Shown here piece after piece: positions 19,427-28,743 of a stretch of 64,000 nt of DNA; position 1 is the first letter of the stretch, and each line of letters opens with the position of its first letter. The position numbers and the translations under genes were made by a program. The DNA is from Stutzerimonas stutzeri (GTDB lineage: Bacteria; Pseudomonadota; Gammaproteobacteria; Pseudomonadales; Pseudomonadaceae): contig NZ_JAMOII010000009.1 in NCBI RefSeq assembly GCF_024448985.1, positions 1 through 64,000 on the forward strand. Direction: 5' to 3'. The notes under the pieces were generated by a model that saw nothing but the letters and a program-made list of their open reading frames with translations, was not told the origin of the DNA and did no database searches.

Positions 19427-22400
19427 ATGGACTTAGCCCGTTACGCCATCTGCAAGCCGGTCAACATCTGGGTGTTGCTCCTGATCTGCCTGATCGGCGG
19501 GACCATTGCGTTCTTCGAGATGGGCCGCCTGGAAGATCCCGAGTTCACCATCAAGGAAGCCGTCGTCACGGTGCAATATCCCGGCGCGACTGCCGTAGAG
19601 GTCGAACAGGAAGTCACCGAGCCGCTGGAAAGCGCCATCCAGGAACTCGCCGAGATCAAGGAAATCCGCTCGCGCTCGATGATCGGCCAGGCCGAAATCC
19701 GTGTGGAAATCCAGGACCGCTACACCGGCGAGCAGCTCGATCAGATCTGGGACAAGCTGCGCAACAAGCTCGACGATGCCCGGAAGGAGCTGCCACCGGG
19801 CATCGACCCACCGCTGGTCAATGATGATTTCGGTGACGTCTACGGCATTTTCTTCGCCTTGACCGGCGACGGCCTGACCCTGGAAGAGCTGCACGAGGTG
19901 GCCAAGGATCTGCGCCGTGGCCTGATCACGGCTAACGGTGTCGGCCAGGTCGAAATCGCTGGCGTGCGCGAGGAACGGATTCTGGTCGAGGTCGATCAGG
20001 CGCGCCTGGCCGCGCTGCGTCTGTCTCCACAGGAACTGGTCGCCGCGCTCAGCGACGCCGATGCCGCGGTGGAAGCCGGCGGCGTGCGCGCCGGCGAGTT
20101 CTTCGTGCATATTCGCCCGAGTGGCGCCTTCGATTCGCTGGATGCCCTGCGCGCGCTGCCAGTCGGCCAGGGCCAGCAGAGCGTCGACCTGGGCTCCATC
20201 GCCACTTTGAAACGCGAGTATGCCGAGCGGCCTCGCCAGATCATCCGCCATAATGGCGAGCCGGCGCTGACGCTAGGAACCAGTGGCATTTCCGGCAGCA
20301 ACATTGTCGAGGTGGGCGATAGCGTCGAAGCGGCGCTGCAGGCCATGCAGCCCTTGATGCCGCTGGGTGCCGAGCTGCATCCGCTTTACCAGCAGCACAG
20401 CATCGTCAACGAGTCGGTCAATAACTTCGCGCTGAACGTCTTCCTGTCCGTGGCGATCGTCGTCGGCGTGCTGTGTCTGGCGATGGGCCTGCGCGCCGGC
20501 ATGATCATCGGTGCAGTGCTGTTCCTGACGGTGCTCGGCACGCTGCTGTTGATGTGGCTGGCCGGAATCGAGCTGGAGCGCATTTCCCTCGGCGCGCTGA
20601 TCATCGCCATGGGCATGCTGGTGGACAACGCCGTGGTGATCTGCGACGGCATGCTGATCCAGAAACAGCGCGGCATGAGCATCCTCGACGCGTCACGCAA
20701 GACCCTGCAGCAGACGCAATGGCCGCTGCTGGGCGCGACCATCATCGGCATTCTGGCGTTCGCCGGGATCGGTCTGTCGCAAGACACCACCGGCGAATTC
20801 CTGTTCTCGCTGTTCTTCGTCATCGCCGTCTCGCTGCTGCTGAGCTGGCTGCTGGCGCTGCTGGTGGTGCCGCTGTTCGGCCATTACCTCCTGGAGCGCA
20901 AAGATGACCGGCAAGCGGACGACGCGAAAGGCGCCGACGAGGCTTACAGCGGACCGATCTACAACCGTTACCGTCGCATGGCCGGCGCAGTGCTGGCGCG
21001 CCCCTGGCTGACGCTTGGGGTATTGGTGGTGCTTACCGTGCTCAGCGTGCTGGGTTTCAGCCGTGTGCCGCAGAGCTTCTTCCCGCCGTCGAGCACACCG
21101 CTTTTCTACGTCAATCTGTTCCTGCCGCAGGGCGCGCACATTCGCGAAACCAGCCGCACCGCGGAAGACGTCGAGGGTTACCTGAAGGGGCTCGACGGCG
21201 TCACCGATGTGTCCACCTTCGTCGGTGCGGGCGCGTCGCGCTTCATGCTGACCTACGCGCCGGAGCAGCCCAACCCGGCGCTGATGCACTTTCTGATACG
21301 CACCGAAGATGCGGAGGTGATCGCTGGACTGGTTCACGAGGTGAACCAGACATTGCCAGGCCGTTACCCTTCTGCCGATGTCGCCGCCGCGCAATTCCTG
21401 TTCGGACCCAACGCCGAAGCCAAGCTCGAAGCCCGCATCAGCGGGCCGGAGCTGGAAGAACTGCGCCGGTTGTCCGCCGAAGGTCAGCGAATACTTCAAG
21501 AACAGGGACAGGTCTTCAACGTCCGCGACGATTGGCGCGCCCCGGTGCCGGTGCTGCGCCCGCAGCTGGATCTGGACCGCCTGGCCGATGCGGGGCTGAC
21601 CCGCCAGCAGGTGGCGCAGGCGTTGGCCGTGGCCAGCGAAGGGCAGCAGGTAAGCGTCTTCCGAGATGGTGACGAGCTGATTCCGATATTGCTACGCGCA
21701 ACGCCCGAGGATCGCGTGGCGCCGGGCGACCTGCTGCAACGGCTGATCTGGAGCCCGGCGACCAACCGCTACGTGCCGCTGGCGCAAGTGGCCGACGGCA
21801 TCGAGGCCACCACCGAGGAATCGATGATCCGCCGCTACGGCCGCGAGCGCACCATTGCTGTGCGCGCCGAACCGCGCGACGGCGAGAACACCAACGTCGC
21901 CTTCCAGCGGATTCGCCCGTTGATCGAGGGCATCGAATTGCCGGTCGGCTACTCGTTGGAATGGGGCGGCGACCATGAGCAGTCTTCCGACGCTCAACAG
22001 GCGCTGGCCAGCACCCTGGCGCTGCCCTATCTGGCGATGGTGCTGGTCACGGTGTTGCTGTTCGCCAAGGTGCGCCAGCCGCTGATGATCTGGCTGGTGG
22101 TGCCGATGGCGCTGTGCGGCGTCACCCTCGGCCTGCTGCTGACCGGCCAGGCATTCGGCTTCATGGCGCTGCTCGGCTTGCTCAGCCTGACCGGCATGCT
22201 GATCAAGAACGCCGTGGTGCTGGTGGATGAGATCGACCGGCAGATCGCCGACGAGGTCCCACGCCTGACCGCCATCATCGAGGCATCCGCCTCGCGCCTG
22301 CGGCCCGTGGTCATGGCTGCGGGCACCACGGTGCTGGGCATGGTGCCGCTGCTGTTCGATCCATTTTTCGCCAACATGGCGGTGACCATCATGGGCGGGC

Positions 22401-22483
22401 TGGGTTTCGCCACGCTGCTCACGCTGTTGGCGGTGCCGTGCCTGTACCTGCTGTTCATGCGCGTCAAACCGGAGGAAACCTGA
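19427..22483 (+). CDS. RND family efflux permease
   Basis: This 1018-residue protein starts at ATG 19427, four bases after the adaptor stop. It has twelve membrane helices and two large periplasmic loops. The TM4 proton-relay region is GMLVDNAVVICDGM, with one Asp followed by Asn where AcrB has Asp-Asp. The conserved TM10 Lys is in LTGMLIKNAVVLVDEID. This makes it a HAE-type exporter of the TriC/VexH-like branch rather than a metal (CusA) pump. It works as a homotrimer with the adaptor and outer-membrane factor encoded on either side. The substrate is unknown. The DN pair is common in this branch and not by itself a defect. Confidence 0.93.
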   Translation: MDLARYAICKPVNIWVLLLICLIGGTIAFFEMGRLEDPEFTIKEAVVTVQYPGATAVEVEQEVTEPLESAIQELAEIKEIRSRSMIGQAEIRVEIQDRYTGEQLDQIWDKLRNKLDDARKELPPGIDPPLVNDDFGDVYGIFFALTGDGLTLEELHEVAKDLRRGLITANGVGQVEIAGVREERILVEVDQARLAALRLSPQELVAALSDADAAVEAGGVRAGEFFVHIRPSGAFDSLDALRALPVGQGQQSVDLGSIATLKREYAERPRQIIRHNGEPALTLGTSGISGSNIVEVGDSVEAALQAMQPLMPLGAELHPLYQQHSIVNESVNNFALNVFLSVAIVVGVLCLAMGLRAGMIIGAVLFLTVLGTLLLMWLAGIELERISLGALIIAMGMLVDNAVVICDGMLIQKQRGMSILDASRKTLQQTQWPLLGATIIGILAFAGIGLSQDTTGEFLFSLFFVIAVSLLLSWLLALLVVPLFGHYLLERKDDRQADDAKGADEAYSGPIYNRYRRMAGAVLARPWLTLGVLVVLTVLSVLGFSRVPQSFFPPSSTPLFYVNLFLPQGAHIRETSRTAEDVEGYLKGLDGVTDVSTFVGAGASRFMLTYAPEQPNPALMHFLIRTEDAEVIAGLVHEVNQTLPGRYPSADVAAAQFLFGPNAEAKLEARISGPELEELRRLSAEGQRILQEQGQVFNVRDDWRAPVPVLRPQLDLDRLADAGLTRQQVAQALAVASEGQQVSVFRDGDELIPILLRATPEDRVAPGDLLQRLIWSPATNRYVPLAQVADGIEATTEESMIRRYGRERTIAVRAEPRDGENTNVAFQRIRPLIEGIELPVGYSLEWGGDHEQSSDAQQALASTLALPYLAMVLVTVLLFAKVRQPLMIWLVVPMALCGVTLGLLLTGQAFGFMALLGLLSLTGMLIKNAVVLVDEIDRQIADEVPRLTAIIEASASRLRPVVMAAGTTVLGMVPLLFDPFFANMAVTIMGGLGFATLLTLLAVPCLYLLFMRVKPEET

Positions 22484-23964
22484 TGCCGCGCCGATTGCCT
22501 CGTACGCCCCTGCTCTACGCATTGGCATTGGCGCTCGGCGCCTGCTCCAGCGTGCCCGAGCGGCCCGCGCCCGATGTGCCTGAATCCTGGTTTCATGCGG
22601 TGCGCGAGCAACCGGCAGACGCTGAGGCGCTCGCCGACTGGTGGCGGCAGTTCGACGATCCGGCATTGACTCAGCTGGTGCACCGGGCATTGGCAAACAA
22701 CCGCGACATCCGTCTGGCGATGCTGCGCGTCGACACCGCGCGGGCGCAGTTGCGTCAGACTCGCGCCGGGCTGTTCCCGACCTTCGATCTGCCAGGTTCG
22801 GCCAGTCGTCAGTGGATCGAAAACAACAATGAGCAAGACCCCGATAGCCCCATCGGCGAGTTCGTCCCGGATGACGACGTGATCACCTTCGACAGCTGGG
22901 AACTGGCGCTACAGGCTACTTGGGAGTTGGATATCTTCGGCGCCACCCGCGCACGGACCGACAGTGCACGGCAGCAGATTCGCTCGGCCCAGGCCAAGGC
23001 CATCGCCGCTCGGCTGGCGGTTGCCTCGAATACCGCTCAGGGTTACGTGCAACTGCGTGCGCTGGAAGGCCAGCGGGCGTTGCTGGTGGAAGGTATCGAA
23101 CTGGCCTCAGGGCTTGAGCGTATCGCCCGCGCGCTGTTCGAGGCCGGCGAGGTCACCCGTCTGGATGTCGAAGCCAGCGCCGCCGAGCGGGCTTCGCTGG
23201 AAGCCGATCTCGATGAACTGGACATCGATCTGGCCGAAGTGCGGTTGGCGTTGGACACGCTGCTTGCCGAACCGCCGGGCAGCACCGCGCGCCAGCTCAC
23301 AGCGTCGACTAACGTGCCGCTGGCAGACCATCCCATTCCGCCGGGGCAACCGCTGGACCTGCTGCGCAGACGCCCGGATTTGATCGCCGAAGCCGCGCAA
23401 CTGGAGGCCGCACAACTGCAGTCGCTGGCCGCTCGCCGTGACTTGTTCCCGACGCTGGCCCTGCAGGCTGCCGTGGGCCGCTCAGGGCTGGCGCTGGGTG
23501 ACGCCATTTCCAGCGCATCGAACTTCGCCCGCCTCGGCGCCACCTTTGGCCTGCCCTTCCTCGACTACCGGCGACGTGGCGCGGCCATCGATCTGGCCGA
23601 TGTCGAGGGTGAAAGCACGTATCTCGGTTTTCAGCAGACCTTGGCCGAGGCGCTGGAAGAGGTCGAGCGATCATTGGTACGTATCGACGGCCAGCAACGC
23701 CGCCTGGATTCGCTGCGTAAGACCCTGCGCCATCGCCAGTACGCCTACGAGCTCGCGCAGAAAAGCTATCGGTTGGGCGAGGCGAATCTCAACGAAGTAC
23801 TCGATGCCCAGCGCGGCTCACTGCAGGCGAGGCAGCAAGCCCTGCAGGGCCGCACCGCTCTGGCGACAGCGCAGGTCGTGCTGTTCGTGGCGCTGGGTGG
23901 CGGCTGGGAGATGAATCCGAATGCGCTGGGGGCTGGGACGGACACCGAGACGTCGGGCCAATAG
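22483..23964 (+). CDS. Outer-membrane efflux channel lipoprotein (OprM/NodT family)
   Basis: This 493-residue protein has its ATG overlapping the pump stop codon (TGATG) behind GGAGGAAACC, implying translational coupling. A signal peptide with lipobox LGAC gives a lipidated N-terminus. Two OEP repeats follow, with the NodT signature WWRQFDDPALTQLVHRALAN and RRRPDLIAEAAQLEAAQ. The repeat ends carry the conserved turn FEAGEVTRLDVEASAAE and YRLGEANLNEVLDAQRG. It forms a trimeric TolC-like exit duct and completes the tripartite efflux system. Confidence 0.93.
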   Translation: MPRRLPRTPLLYALALALGACSSVPERPAPDVPESWFHAVREQPADAEALADWWRQFDDPALTQLVHRALANNRDIRLAMLRVDTARAQLRQTRAGLFPTFDLPGSASRQWIENNNEQDPDSPIGEFVPDDDVITFDSWELALQATWELDIFGATRARTDSARQQIRSAQAKAIAARLAVASNTAQGYVQLRALEGQRALLVEGIELASGLERIARALFEAGEVTRLDVEASAAERASLEADLDELDIDLAEVRLALDTLLAEPPGSTARQLTASTNVPLADHPIPPGQPLDLLRRRPDLIAEAAQLEAAQLQSLAARRDLFPTLALQAAVGRSGLALGDAISSASNFARLGATFGLPFLDYRRRGAAIDLADVEGESTYLGFQQTLAEALEEVERSLVRIDGQQRRLDSLRKTLRHRQYAYELAQKSYRLGEANLNEVLDAQRGSLQARQQALQGRTALATAQVVLFVALGGGWEMNPNALGAGTDTETSGQ

Positions 23965-24423
23965 AGCCTGGCCGAGCCGGACGCGAATGCTCATGGTCCT
24001 ACGCTCTTGCATGGAACCGCCGATACCAAGCGCTCCGGCGTCTTGGACGCAAAGCGTCCCCGAAGTGCCGTGCCCAGGCGGGACCGTGGGCACGATCAAT
24101 CCGTGCCTTCCTCGACGTTAGATCATCGCCAGCTGATCTGGCTGTTTCGGGCTCTGGCTATGGAGCTGGCTTACCCACCGAAACCAAGCTCTGAGGCCGG
24201 GCCGAGCGCCAAGGCCGAACAAGTTCAGCCCTACAACTGCTCCGTGGAGCCAAAGACCTTCGGCCACCTTGCCAGCACAGCACCCGTCACAGTGATCAAG
24301 GACACCACACTGCCTCGTAGGGCCGAATTCATTCGGCCCTACGGCCGCCCGGTTCGCGAGCAAGGACTCGGCGTCCCCCTCGCTCCTACGAAAAGCGCAC
24401 GGGGCGAACCTCGCTTTTTTCGA
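23965..24423. repeat. Intergenic region rich in short palindromes, no gene
   Basis: No credible coding sequence is present. Hairpins seen are GGACGC-AAA-GCGTCC (24045-24059), GGCCGAACAAGTTCAGCCCTAC (24213-24234) and a near-perfect palindrome CGTAGGGCCGAATTCATTCG continuing to 24344 (24316-24344). Phrases such as TTCGCGAGCAAGGACTCGGCG (about 24354-24374) resemble REP sequences of pseudomonads. It lies between the convergent ends of the efflux operon and the RIO kinase gene, where REP clusters are usual. Confidence 0.7.
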
Positions 24424-25314
24424 TCACCCCCGCATCCACGGCGGCGTGGGCGGCTCGTCGTTAGGCTCGTCCGTTGCGTTGCGCAACGCTTCCTTGCGCG
24501 CCTGATCGGCGAGTGTCGCCTTGATTTCACGCATCACCGCGTCCAGGTCAGCGGCATCCTCCGGCTCGGCAAATTCACCGGTCAGCTTGGTCTCTGGCGT
24601 CAGCTTGCCGTCCTCATACAGCGCCCACATTTCCTTGGCATAACGGGTGAACTTGAGTTCCGGCGCGAACTGCCCGAAGTACGCCGACATGTTGCCGACG
24701 TCGCGTTCGAGCATCTCGAACGCATGGTTATTCCCTGCCGCGTCGACCGCCTGCGGCAGGTCGATGATGACCGGGCCGTACTCGTCGAGTAGCACATTGA
24801 ATTCGGACAGGTCGCCATGCACCAGACCGGCGCAGAGCATCTTCACCACCTCGCCGATCATGAAGGCATGGAATTCGCGCGCGTCGTCGGGGTGCAGGTC
24901 GACGTCGTTGAGACGTGGAGCGGCGTCCCCATCTTCGCCGGAGATCATCTCCATCAGCAGCACGCCATCGAGGAAGTCGTACGGCTTGGGCACACGCACG
25001 CCGGCGTCTGCCAGCCTGAACAACGCTGCCACCTCGGCGTTCTGCCAGTTTTCTTCCTTTTCCTTGCGCCCATGCTTGGAGCCCTTGGCCATCGCCCGGG
25101 CGTCGCGGCTGCTGCGGACTTTGCGACCTTCCTGGTACTTCACCGCCTGACGAAAGCTGCGGTTGTTGGCTTCTTTGTATACCTTCGCGCAGCGCAGCTC
25201 TTCACCGCAGCGCACCACATAAACAGCTGCTTCCTTGCCGCTCATCAGCGGCCGTAGCACTTCGTCGATCAGCCCATCCTCGACCAGCGGCTCGAGTCGT
25301 TTTGGCGTTTTCAT
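24424..25314 (-). CDS. RIO1-like serine protein kinase
   Basis: This 296-residue protein has RIO-kinase motifs in order: the P-loop-like SGKEAAVY (25-32), ATP-binding Lys44 in RCAKVYK, catalytic loop HGDLSEFN (Asp168), and metal-binding loop IIDLPQAVD (Asp185). A basic stretch (RKVRSSRDARAMAKGSKHGRK) precedes the hinge and an acidic tail follows the domain. It corresponds to the PA4780-type bacterial RIO kinases, reported as active serine kinases with unclear targets; a ribosome-assembly role is known only for archaeal and eukaryotic relatives. It is transcribed alone, convergent with the efflux operon. Confidence 0.9.
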   Translation of the reverse strand: MKTPKRLEPLVEDGLIDEVLRPLMSGKEAAVYVVRCGEELRCAKVYKEANNRSFRQAVKYQEGRKVRSSRDARAMAKGSKHGRKEKEENWQNAEVAALFRLADAGVRVPKPYDFLDGVLLMEMISGEDGDAAPRLNDVDLHPDDAREFHAFMIGEVVKMLCAGLVHGDLSEFNVLLDEYGPVIIDLPQAVDAAGNNHAFEMLERDVGNMSAYFGQFAPELKFTRYAKEMWALYEDGKLTPETKLTGEFAEPEDAADLDAVMREIKATLADQARKEALRNATDEPNDEPPTPPWMRG

Positions 25315-25381
25315 CAGTGGCTTACAGACCCTATTCGACTATGCAGGCATGCAGGTTACGGTAATCGTCAGCACGCTTCCA

Positions 25382-25433
25382 TGCTCGCCCGCAAGTTTGA
25401 AAGCGCATTGCGGATTGGCATCGCGGGCGAGCA
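25382..25433. repeat. REP-like hairpin with 11-bp perfect arms
   Basis: TGCTCGCCCGC (25382-25392) and GCGGGCGAGCA (25423-25433) are perfect inverted arms 30 bases apart. They lie between the divergent RIO kinase and ada genes, 40 bases before the ada start. It resembles pseudomonad REP sequences with a GCGAGC core and may influence ada expression. Confidence 0.6.
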
Positions 25434-25472
25434 GGACGGACAATCGAACCCGACTACCCAAGGAGCCGCGAA

Positions 25473-26510
25473 ATGATCGATTTCGACCGCTGCTGGCAAG
25501 CTCTCAGCGAACGCGACGCAGACTTCGATGGCCGCTTCGTGTTCGCCGTACGCTCGACCGGCATCTTCTGCCGCCCAAGCTGCCCAGCGCGTCGCCCCCG
25601 GCGGGACGGCGTCAGTTTCTTCAGCAATTCAGCAGACGCCGAAGCCGCCGGCTATCGCCCATGCAAGCGCTGCGCGCCGCATGGCCAGAGCCCGACCGAG
25701 CAGCTGGATGCGCTGGTGATCGCCGCCTGCCGTCTGCTCGATGAAAATCCCGAGCCGATGACGCTGGACCGGCTGGCTGCCCGCATCGGCCTGTCCACCT
25801 CGCATCTGGCCCGCGCATTCAAGGCCCGAACCGGCCTTACGCCTCACGCATGGGCGGCGGCGCGGCGACGCGAGCGGTTGGAGGCGCAGCTCCCAGGCGC
25901 CGAATCGGTACTCGGCGCGGCGCTGGAATCAGGCTATGGCAGCACGCGCGGCGCCTATCAAAACATTGCCGCACTCAGCCCGGCACAGCGCCGGCGCAAG
26001 GGGGCCGGCGAAGCTCTGCGTTATGCGATCAGCCCGTGCCCCCTGGGATTACTGCTGGTCGCCGCCAGTGACAGGGGCATCTGCGCTCTATTGTTCGCCG
26101 ATGAGGAGCAAGCGCTGCTCGACGAGCTGCAATCACGTTTCGCCGCGGCGGAGTTGACGCGCGATCAAGCTGGGCTCGGCGAATGGCTGCACTCGATTCT
26201 GGAGCAGTTACACGAACCGACTCGCGCCGCCCTGCTGCCGCTGGATCTGCGCGGCACGGCGTTTCAGCAACGCGTCTGGCAGGCCTTGCAAGACATTCCG
26301 GCTGGCGAGACTCGCCGTTATGGCGAACTGGCGGCGAGCCTGGGCACCCATGCGCGCGCCGTGGCCCGTGCCTGCGCCAGTAATCCGATCGGGCTGCTGG
26401 TGCCGTGCCACCGCGTCGTCGGAGCCAACCAGGCGCTGACCGGTTACCGCTGGGGCATCGAGCGCAAGACCGCTCTGCTCGAATCGGAGCGAGGAGAATC
26501 GGGAGCCTGA
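25473..26510 (+). CDS. ada: Ada: bifunctional methylphosphotriester/O6-methylguanine-DNA methyltransferase and activator
   Basis: This 345-residue protein has ATG behind AAGGAGCCGCGAA. The N-terminal Ada domain has the four zinc cysteines C33, C37, C64 and C67 (GIFCRPSC and PCKRC); one of them accepts methyl from phosphotriesters and turns Ada into an activator. An AraC-type helix-turn-helix follows (about 85-165, TLDRLAARIGLSTSHLARAF). The C-terminal methyltransferase has the suicide cysteine Cys312 in VPCHRV. It repairs alkylated DNA and induces the adaptive response. alkA or alkB are not adjacent here. Confidence 0.95.
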   Translation: MIDFDRCWQALSERDADFDGRFVFAVRSTGIFCRPSCPARRPRRDGVSFFSNSADAEAAGYRPCKRCAPHGQSPTEQLDALVIAACRLLDENPEPMTLDRLAARIGLSTSHLARAFKARTGLTPHAWAAARRRERLEAQLPGAESVLGAALESGYGSTRGAYQNIAALSPAQRRRKGAGEALRYAISPCPLGLLLVAASDRGICALLFADEEQALLDELQSRFAAAELTRDQAGLGEWLHSILEQLHEPTRAALLPLDLRGTAFQQRVWQALQDIPAGETRRYGELAASLGTHARAVARACASNPIGLLVPCHRVVGANQALTGYRWGIERKTALLESERGESGA

Positions 26511-26561
26511 CGGCGATCTGGCGGTCGGATATTCCACGCCACCGGAAAAAGAGCCGCCTCC

Positions 26562-26807
26562 ATGACCGAACTGAAACGCTACCGCATCCATTACCTGATC
26601 AATGGCAACCCAGCGTCGCTGACGCTGGACGCCTTCGAAGAGCCGGCCATCGAGCAGGCCGAACTGGAAATACTCCTGCATCACGTCAGAGAACCGCGCG
26701 CCACCACTGACGCCCCTTGGGAGATTCCGGAGCGCGCCAGCGAGCACAGCCGAATGGCCGAGCTGGGCGTCAGCGACATCCAGATCGAAGAAGAACAAAG
26801 GCGCTGA
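26562..26807 (+). CDS. Conserved hypothetical protein, 81 residues
   Basis: This is a short soluble protein (start MTELKRYRIHYLINGNP, then SLTLDAFEEPAIEQAELEILL) with mixed beta and alpha character and an acidic C-terminus (SDIQIEEEQRR). There is no signal, membrane segment or known motif. It sits 51 bases after ada and 33 bases before tatD on the same strand, so it is probably co-transcribed with one or both. The ribosome site is weak (GGAAAAAGAG, 11-20 bases upstream). Codon use and GC match the neighbours, which supports a real gene. Function unknown. Confidence 0.75.
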   Translation: MTELKRYRIHYLINGNPASLTLDAFEEPAIEQAELEILLHHVREPRATTDAPWEIPERASEHSRMAELGVSDIQIEEEQRR

Positions 26808-26840
26808 GCCCCCCCGATACAACGAAAGGAGATGCCCGCC

Positions 26841-27620
26841 GTGCCCCTGATCGACACCCACACGCACCTGGACTTCGACCCCTTCGATACCGACCGCAGT
26901 GAGGTGCTGGCCCGCTGCGCCCGTGTGGGCGTCGAGCGCATTCTGGTGCTCGGTGTGCATCAGGCTAACTGGGAGAGGGTCTGGCAGATGGCACTGGACG
27001 AACCCGCCGTGTACGCCGCGCTGGGGTTGCATCCGGTCTTTCTGCAGGATCATCGACCGGAGCACATGGAGGAGCTGCGCGACTGGCTGCAACGCCTGCG
27101 CGGGGAAGAAAAGCTCTGCGCCATTGGTGAGATCGGCCTGGACTATTACATTGAGGATCCGGACAAGGAGAGGCAGCAGCACATTCTCGAAGCCCAGTTG
27201 GACCTGGCGGACGAATTCGAGCTGCCGGTACTGCTGCACGTACGTCGTGCCCATGCACCGATGATCGCAACCCTGAAGCAGCGAAAGCTCAAGCGCGCCG
27301 GCATCGCCCATGCCTTCAGCGGCAGCTGGGAAGAAGCCCGCGAGTACATCAAGCTCGGCTACAAGCTCGGCCTGGGCGGCGCCGGCACCTGGCCGCAGGC
27401 GCATCGCATGCATCGGGTGCTGCAGCAGCTGCCGCTAGACAGCATCGTCCTAGAAACCGACGCGCCAGACATCACGCCGCACAGCCATGCAGGGCAACGC
27501 AACAGCCCGGAGTTTCTTCCGGACATCTGCCGCGAACTGGCCGAGCTGCGTGGCATCAGCCCTGATGAACTGGCGGATGCCAGTTACCGCAACAGCCGCG
27601 AGCTGTTTGGCTGGAAGTGA
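26841..27620 (+). CDS. TatD family metal-dependent hydrolase
   Basis: The protein has 259 residues if translation starts at GTG 26841, nine bases after AAGGAG (26826-26831). The in-frame ATG at 26832 touches that site and is poorly placed, so the GTG is preferred. TatD motifs are the metal-binding HTHLDF at the N-terminus, GLHPVF, EIGLDYY, LLHVRRAH, and the late LETDAPDITPHSH. It is a TIM-barrel hydrolase of the TatD DNase family (3'-5' exonuclease or DNA-repair and quality-control roles are reported; exact substrates differ between paralogues). It is not the tatABCD-linked copy, as no Tat genes are near. Confidence 0.9.
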   Translation: MPLIDTHTHLDFDPFDTDRSEVLARCARVGVERILVLGVHQANWERVWQMALDEPAVYAALGLHPVFLQDHRPEHMEELRDWLQRLRGEEKLCAIGEIGLDYYIEDPDKERQQHILEAQLDLADEFELPVLLHVRRAHAPMIATLKQRKLKRAGIAHAFSGSWEEAREYIKLGYKLGLGGAGTWPQAHRMHRVLQQLPLDSIVLETDAPDITPHSHAGQRNSPEFLPDICRELAELRGISPDELADASYRNSRELFGWK

Positions 27621-27760
27621 GGATCAGCTTGCCGAACCGGCAAGCGCTGCATGGAAAGCGGACATAGCCATAGCTGGCATTGGATCAGTGCGATCAGACG
27701 CGAACGCACTAAACGACGTAGAAGCTGAGACCACCAGCTTCAAATACGGGGTAGCGGAGG

Positions 27761-28129
27761 TCAGTCCTCCAGCGGATCGTGACCCCAGTTCATTAACGAT
27801 TGGTGCCAACGGCTATCCTGGATATCGCCCTTTGGCCGCTGAGCCAAATGCCGGTGGACGTAGCCGATGACCTTGCGCATGGCTTGGTAGTCATCTTCTT
27901 CGAGGTCGGCCTGACGCCGCCCCTTGAGTTCCAAAATGCGCTTGCCCATGGCATGCCCCACCGCTTCGCCATCGCTTGGATCGGTAACTTTCTCGCCCTC
28001 GGCAGTCATACCGACGCTGCGGCTGGTCTCACTCTCAAGCCAGCGACGCAGGGCAGATGGCGCCATGTTCACAACCTGATGGAACTCTTCGCGGATATCC
28101 CGCCGATCATCGTCGTCGAGCGTGCTCAT
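27761..28129 (-). CDS. DUF3140 family protein
   Basis: This 122-residue soluble protein has blocks I recognise from DUF3140: EEFHQVVNMAPSALRRWLES, SVGMTAEGEKVTDPSDGEAVG, GKRILELKGRR and YVHRHLAQRP. The end is HQSLMNWGHDPLED. No function is established. Its ATG overlaps the last codon of the upstream gene (ATGA, 28126-28129), so the two are translationally coupled. Proteins of this type often appear with the Arg/Lys-rich partner found here, in stress- or stationary-phase gene sets of pseudomonads; that association is from memory. Confidence 0.82.
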   Translation of the reverse strand: MSTLDDDDRRDIREEFHQVVNMAPSALRRWLESETSRSVGMTAEGEKVTDPSDGEAVGHAMGKRILELKGRRQADLEEDDYQAMRKVIGYVHRHLAQRPKGDIQDSRWHQSLMNWGHDPLED

Positions 28130-28644
28130 TGCTCGCCCTCCCGCTTCAGCGCCGCGACCAGCTCGTCCTTCTTCATCTTCGAGCGCCCACGAATGCCGCG
28201 CTGAGCGGCGCGGCGCATTAGTTCGGGTTTGTTCAGTCCGCTCAGGGCCGGTTCGCGCTCGCGGCTGGCCTTGTGCGCGACGTCTACCGGTTGCTTTGAA
28301 TGCTGCTTCCCGCGCCGTGAGTCCGCGCGCTTCTTGCGTGTCGTGCGGGCATACTCTTCGTCGCTGAGCGATTCTCGGGCGTGCTTGGGTAGATAGCGTT
28401 CACCGGTTTCGCCAGAGGGCTTACCGGACTGAGTGCCCCAATCCTCGCGGGTCCACTCTCTTAGATGGTTGTCGGCCGATTTCTTGCCTTCGTAGCCACC
28501 GCCGCGCTTCTTGTACTCCTGCACGGCATATTGCGCCTTGCGCGCAGACCACTGACCGGGCTCGCCGCCCTTGCTGCCATCGGTGACCTCTTTCTTGACC
28601 CGCTCCCACAGTGCGGGGTCGGTCTTTTTTGCGGTGCTGGCCAT
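28126..28644 (-). CDS. Basic DUF5872-like protein with C-terminal Rho-N/SAP-like motif
   Basis: This 172-residue protein starts at ATG 28644; a TTG start three codons earlier is possible but weaker. The N-terminal half (about 8-75: DPALWERVKKEVTDGSKGGE, then GQWSARKAQYAVQEYKKRGG, with a later WTREDWGTQSG) matches the DUF5872-type domain. A basic linker (TTRKKRADSRRGKQHSK) leads to a C-terminal helix-extended-helix motif LNKPELMRRAAQRGIRG, then KKDELVAALKRE, like Rho-N/SAP nucleic-acid-binding motifs. It is probably a DNA- or RNA-associated protein. It is the first gene of a two-gene operon with the DUF3140 protein. Confidence 0.78.
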   Translation of the reverse strand: MASTAKKTDPALWERVKKEVTDGSKGGEPGQWSARKAQYAVQEYKKRGGGYEGKKSADNHLREWTREDWGTQSGKPSGETGERYLPKHARESLSDEEYARTTRKKRADSRRGKQHSKQPVDVAHKASREREPALSGLNKPELMRRAAQRGIRGRSKMKKDELVAALKREGEQ

Positions 28645-28743
28645 GAAGCGCAACTCCCAGGTTTGCCTGTTCGGCAGACCCAGGTGTGAGAGGAGTTGTT
28701 CATAGCCACCGATGGATGGCCTGGCACCGTATGCAGCTGACGA

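Noticed and set aside
24007-24792. A 261-codon plus-strand frame crossing REP-like repeats into the RIO kinase gene
   Set aside because: Half of it is palindromic repeat DNA and half is antisense to the kinase catalytic domain.
28720-28740. Sigma-54 promoter (TGGCAC...TGC) near 28727
   Set aside because: The GG and GC elements are 8 bases apart instead of 10, and no gene starts appropriately downstream.
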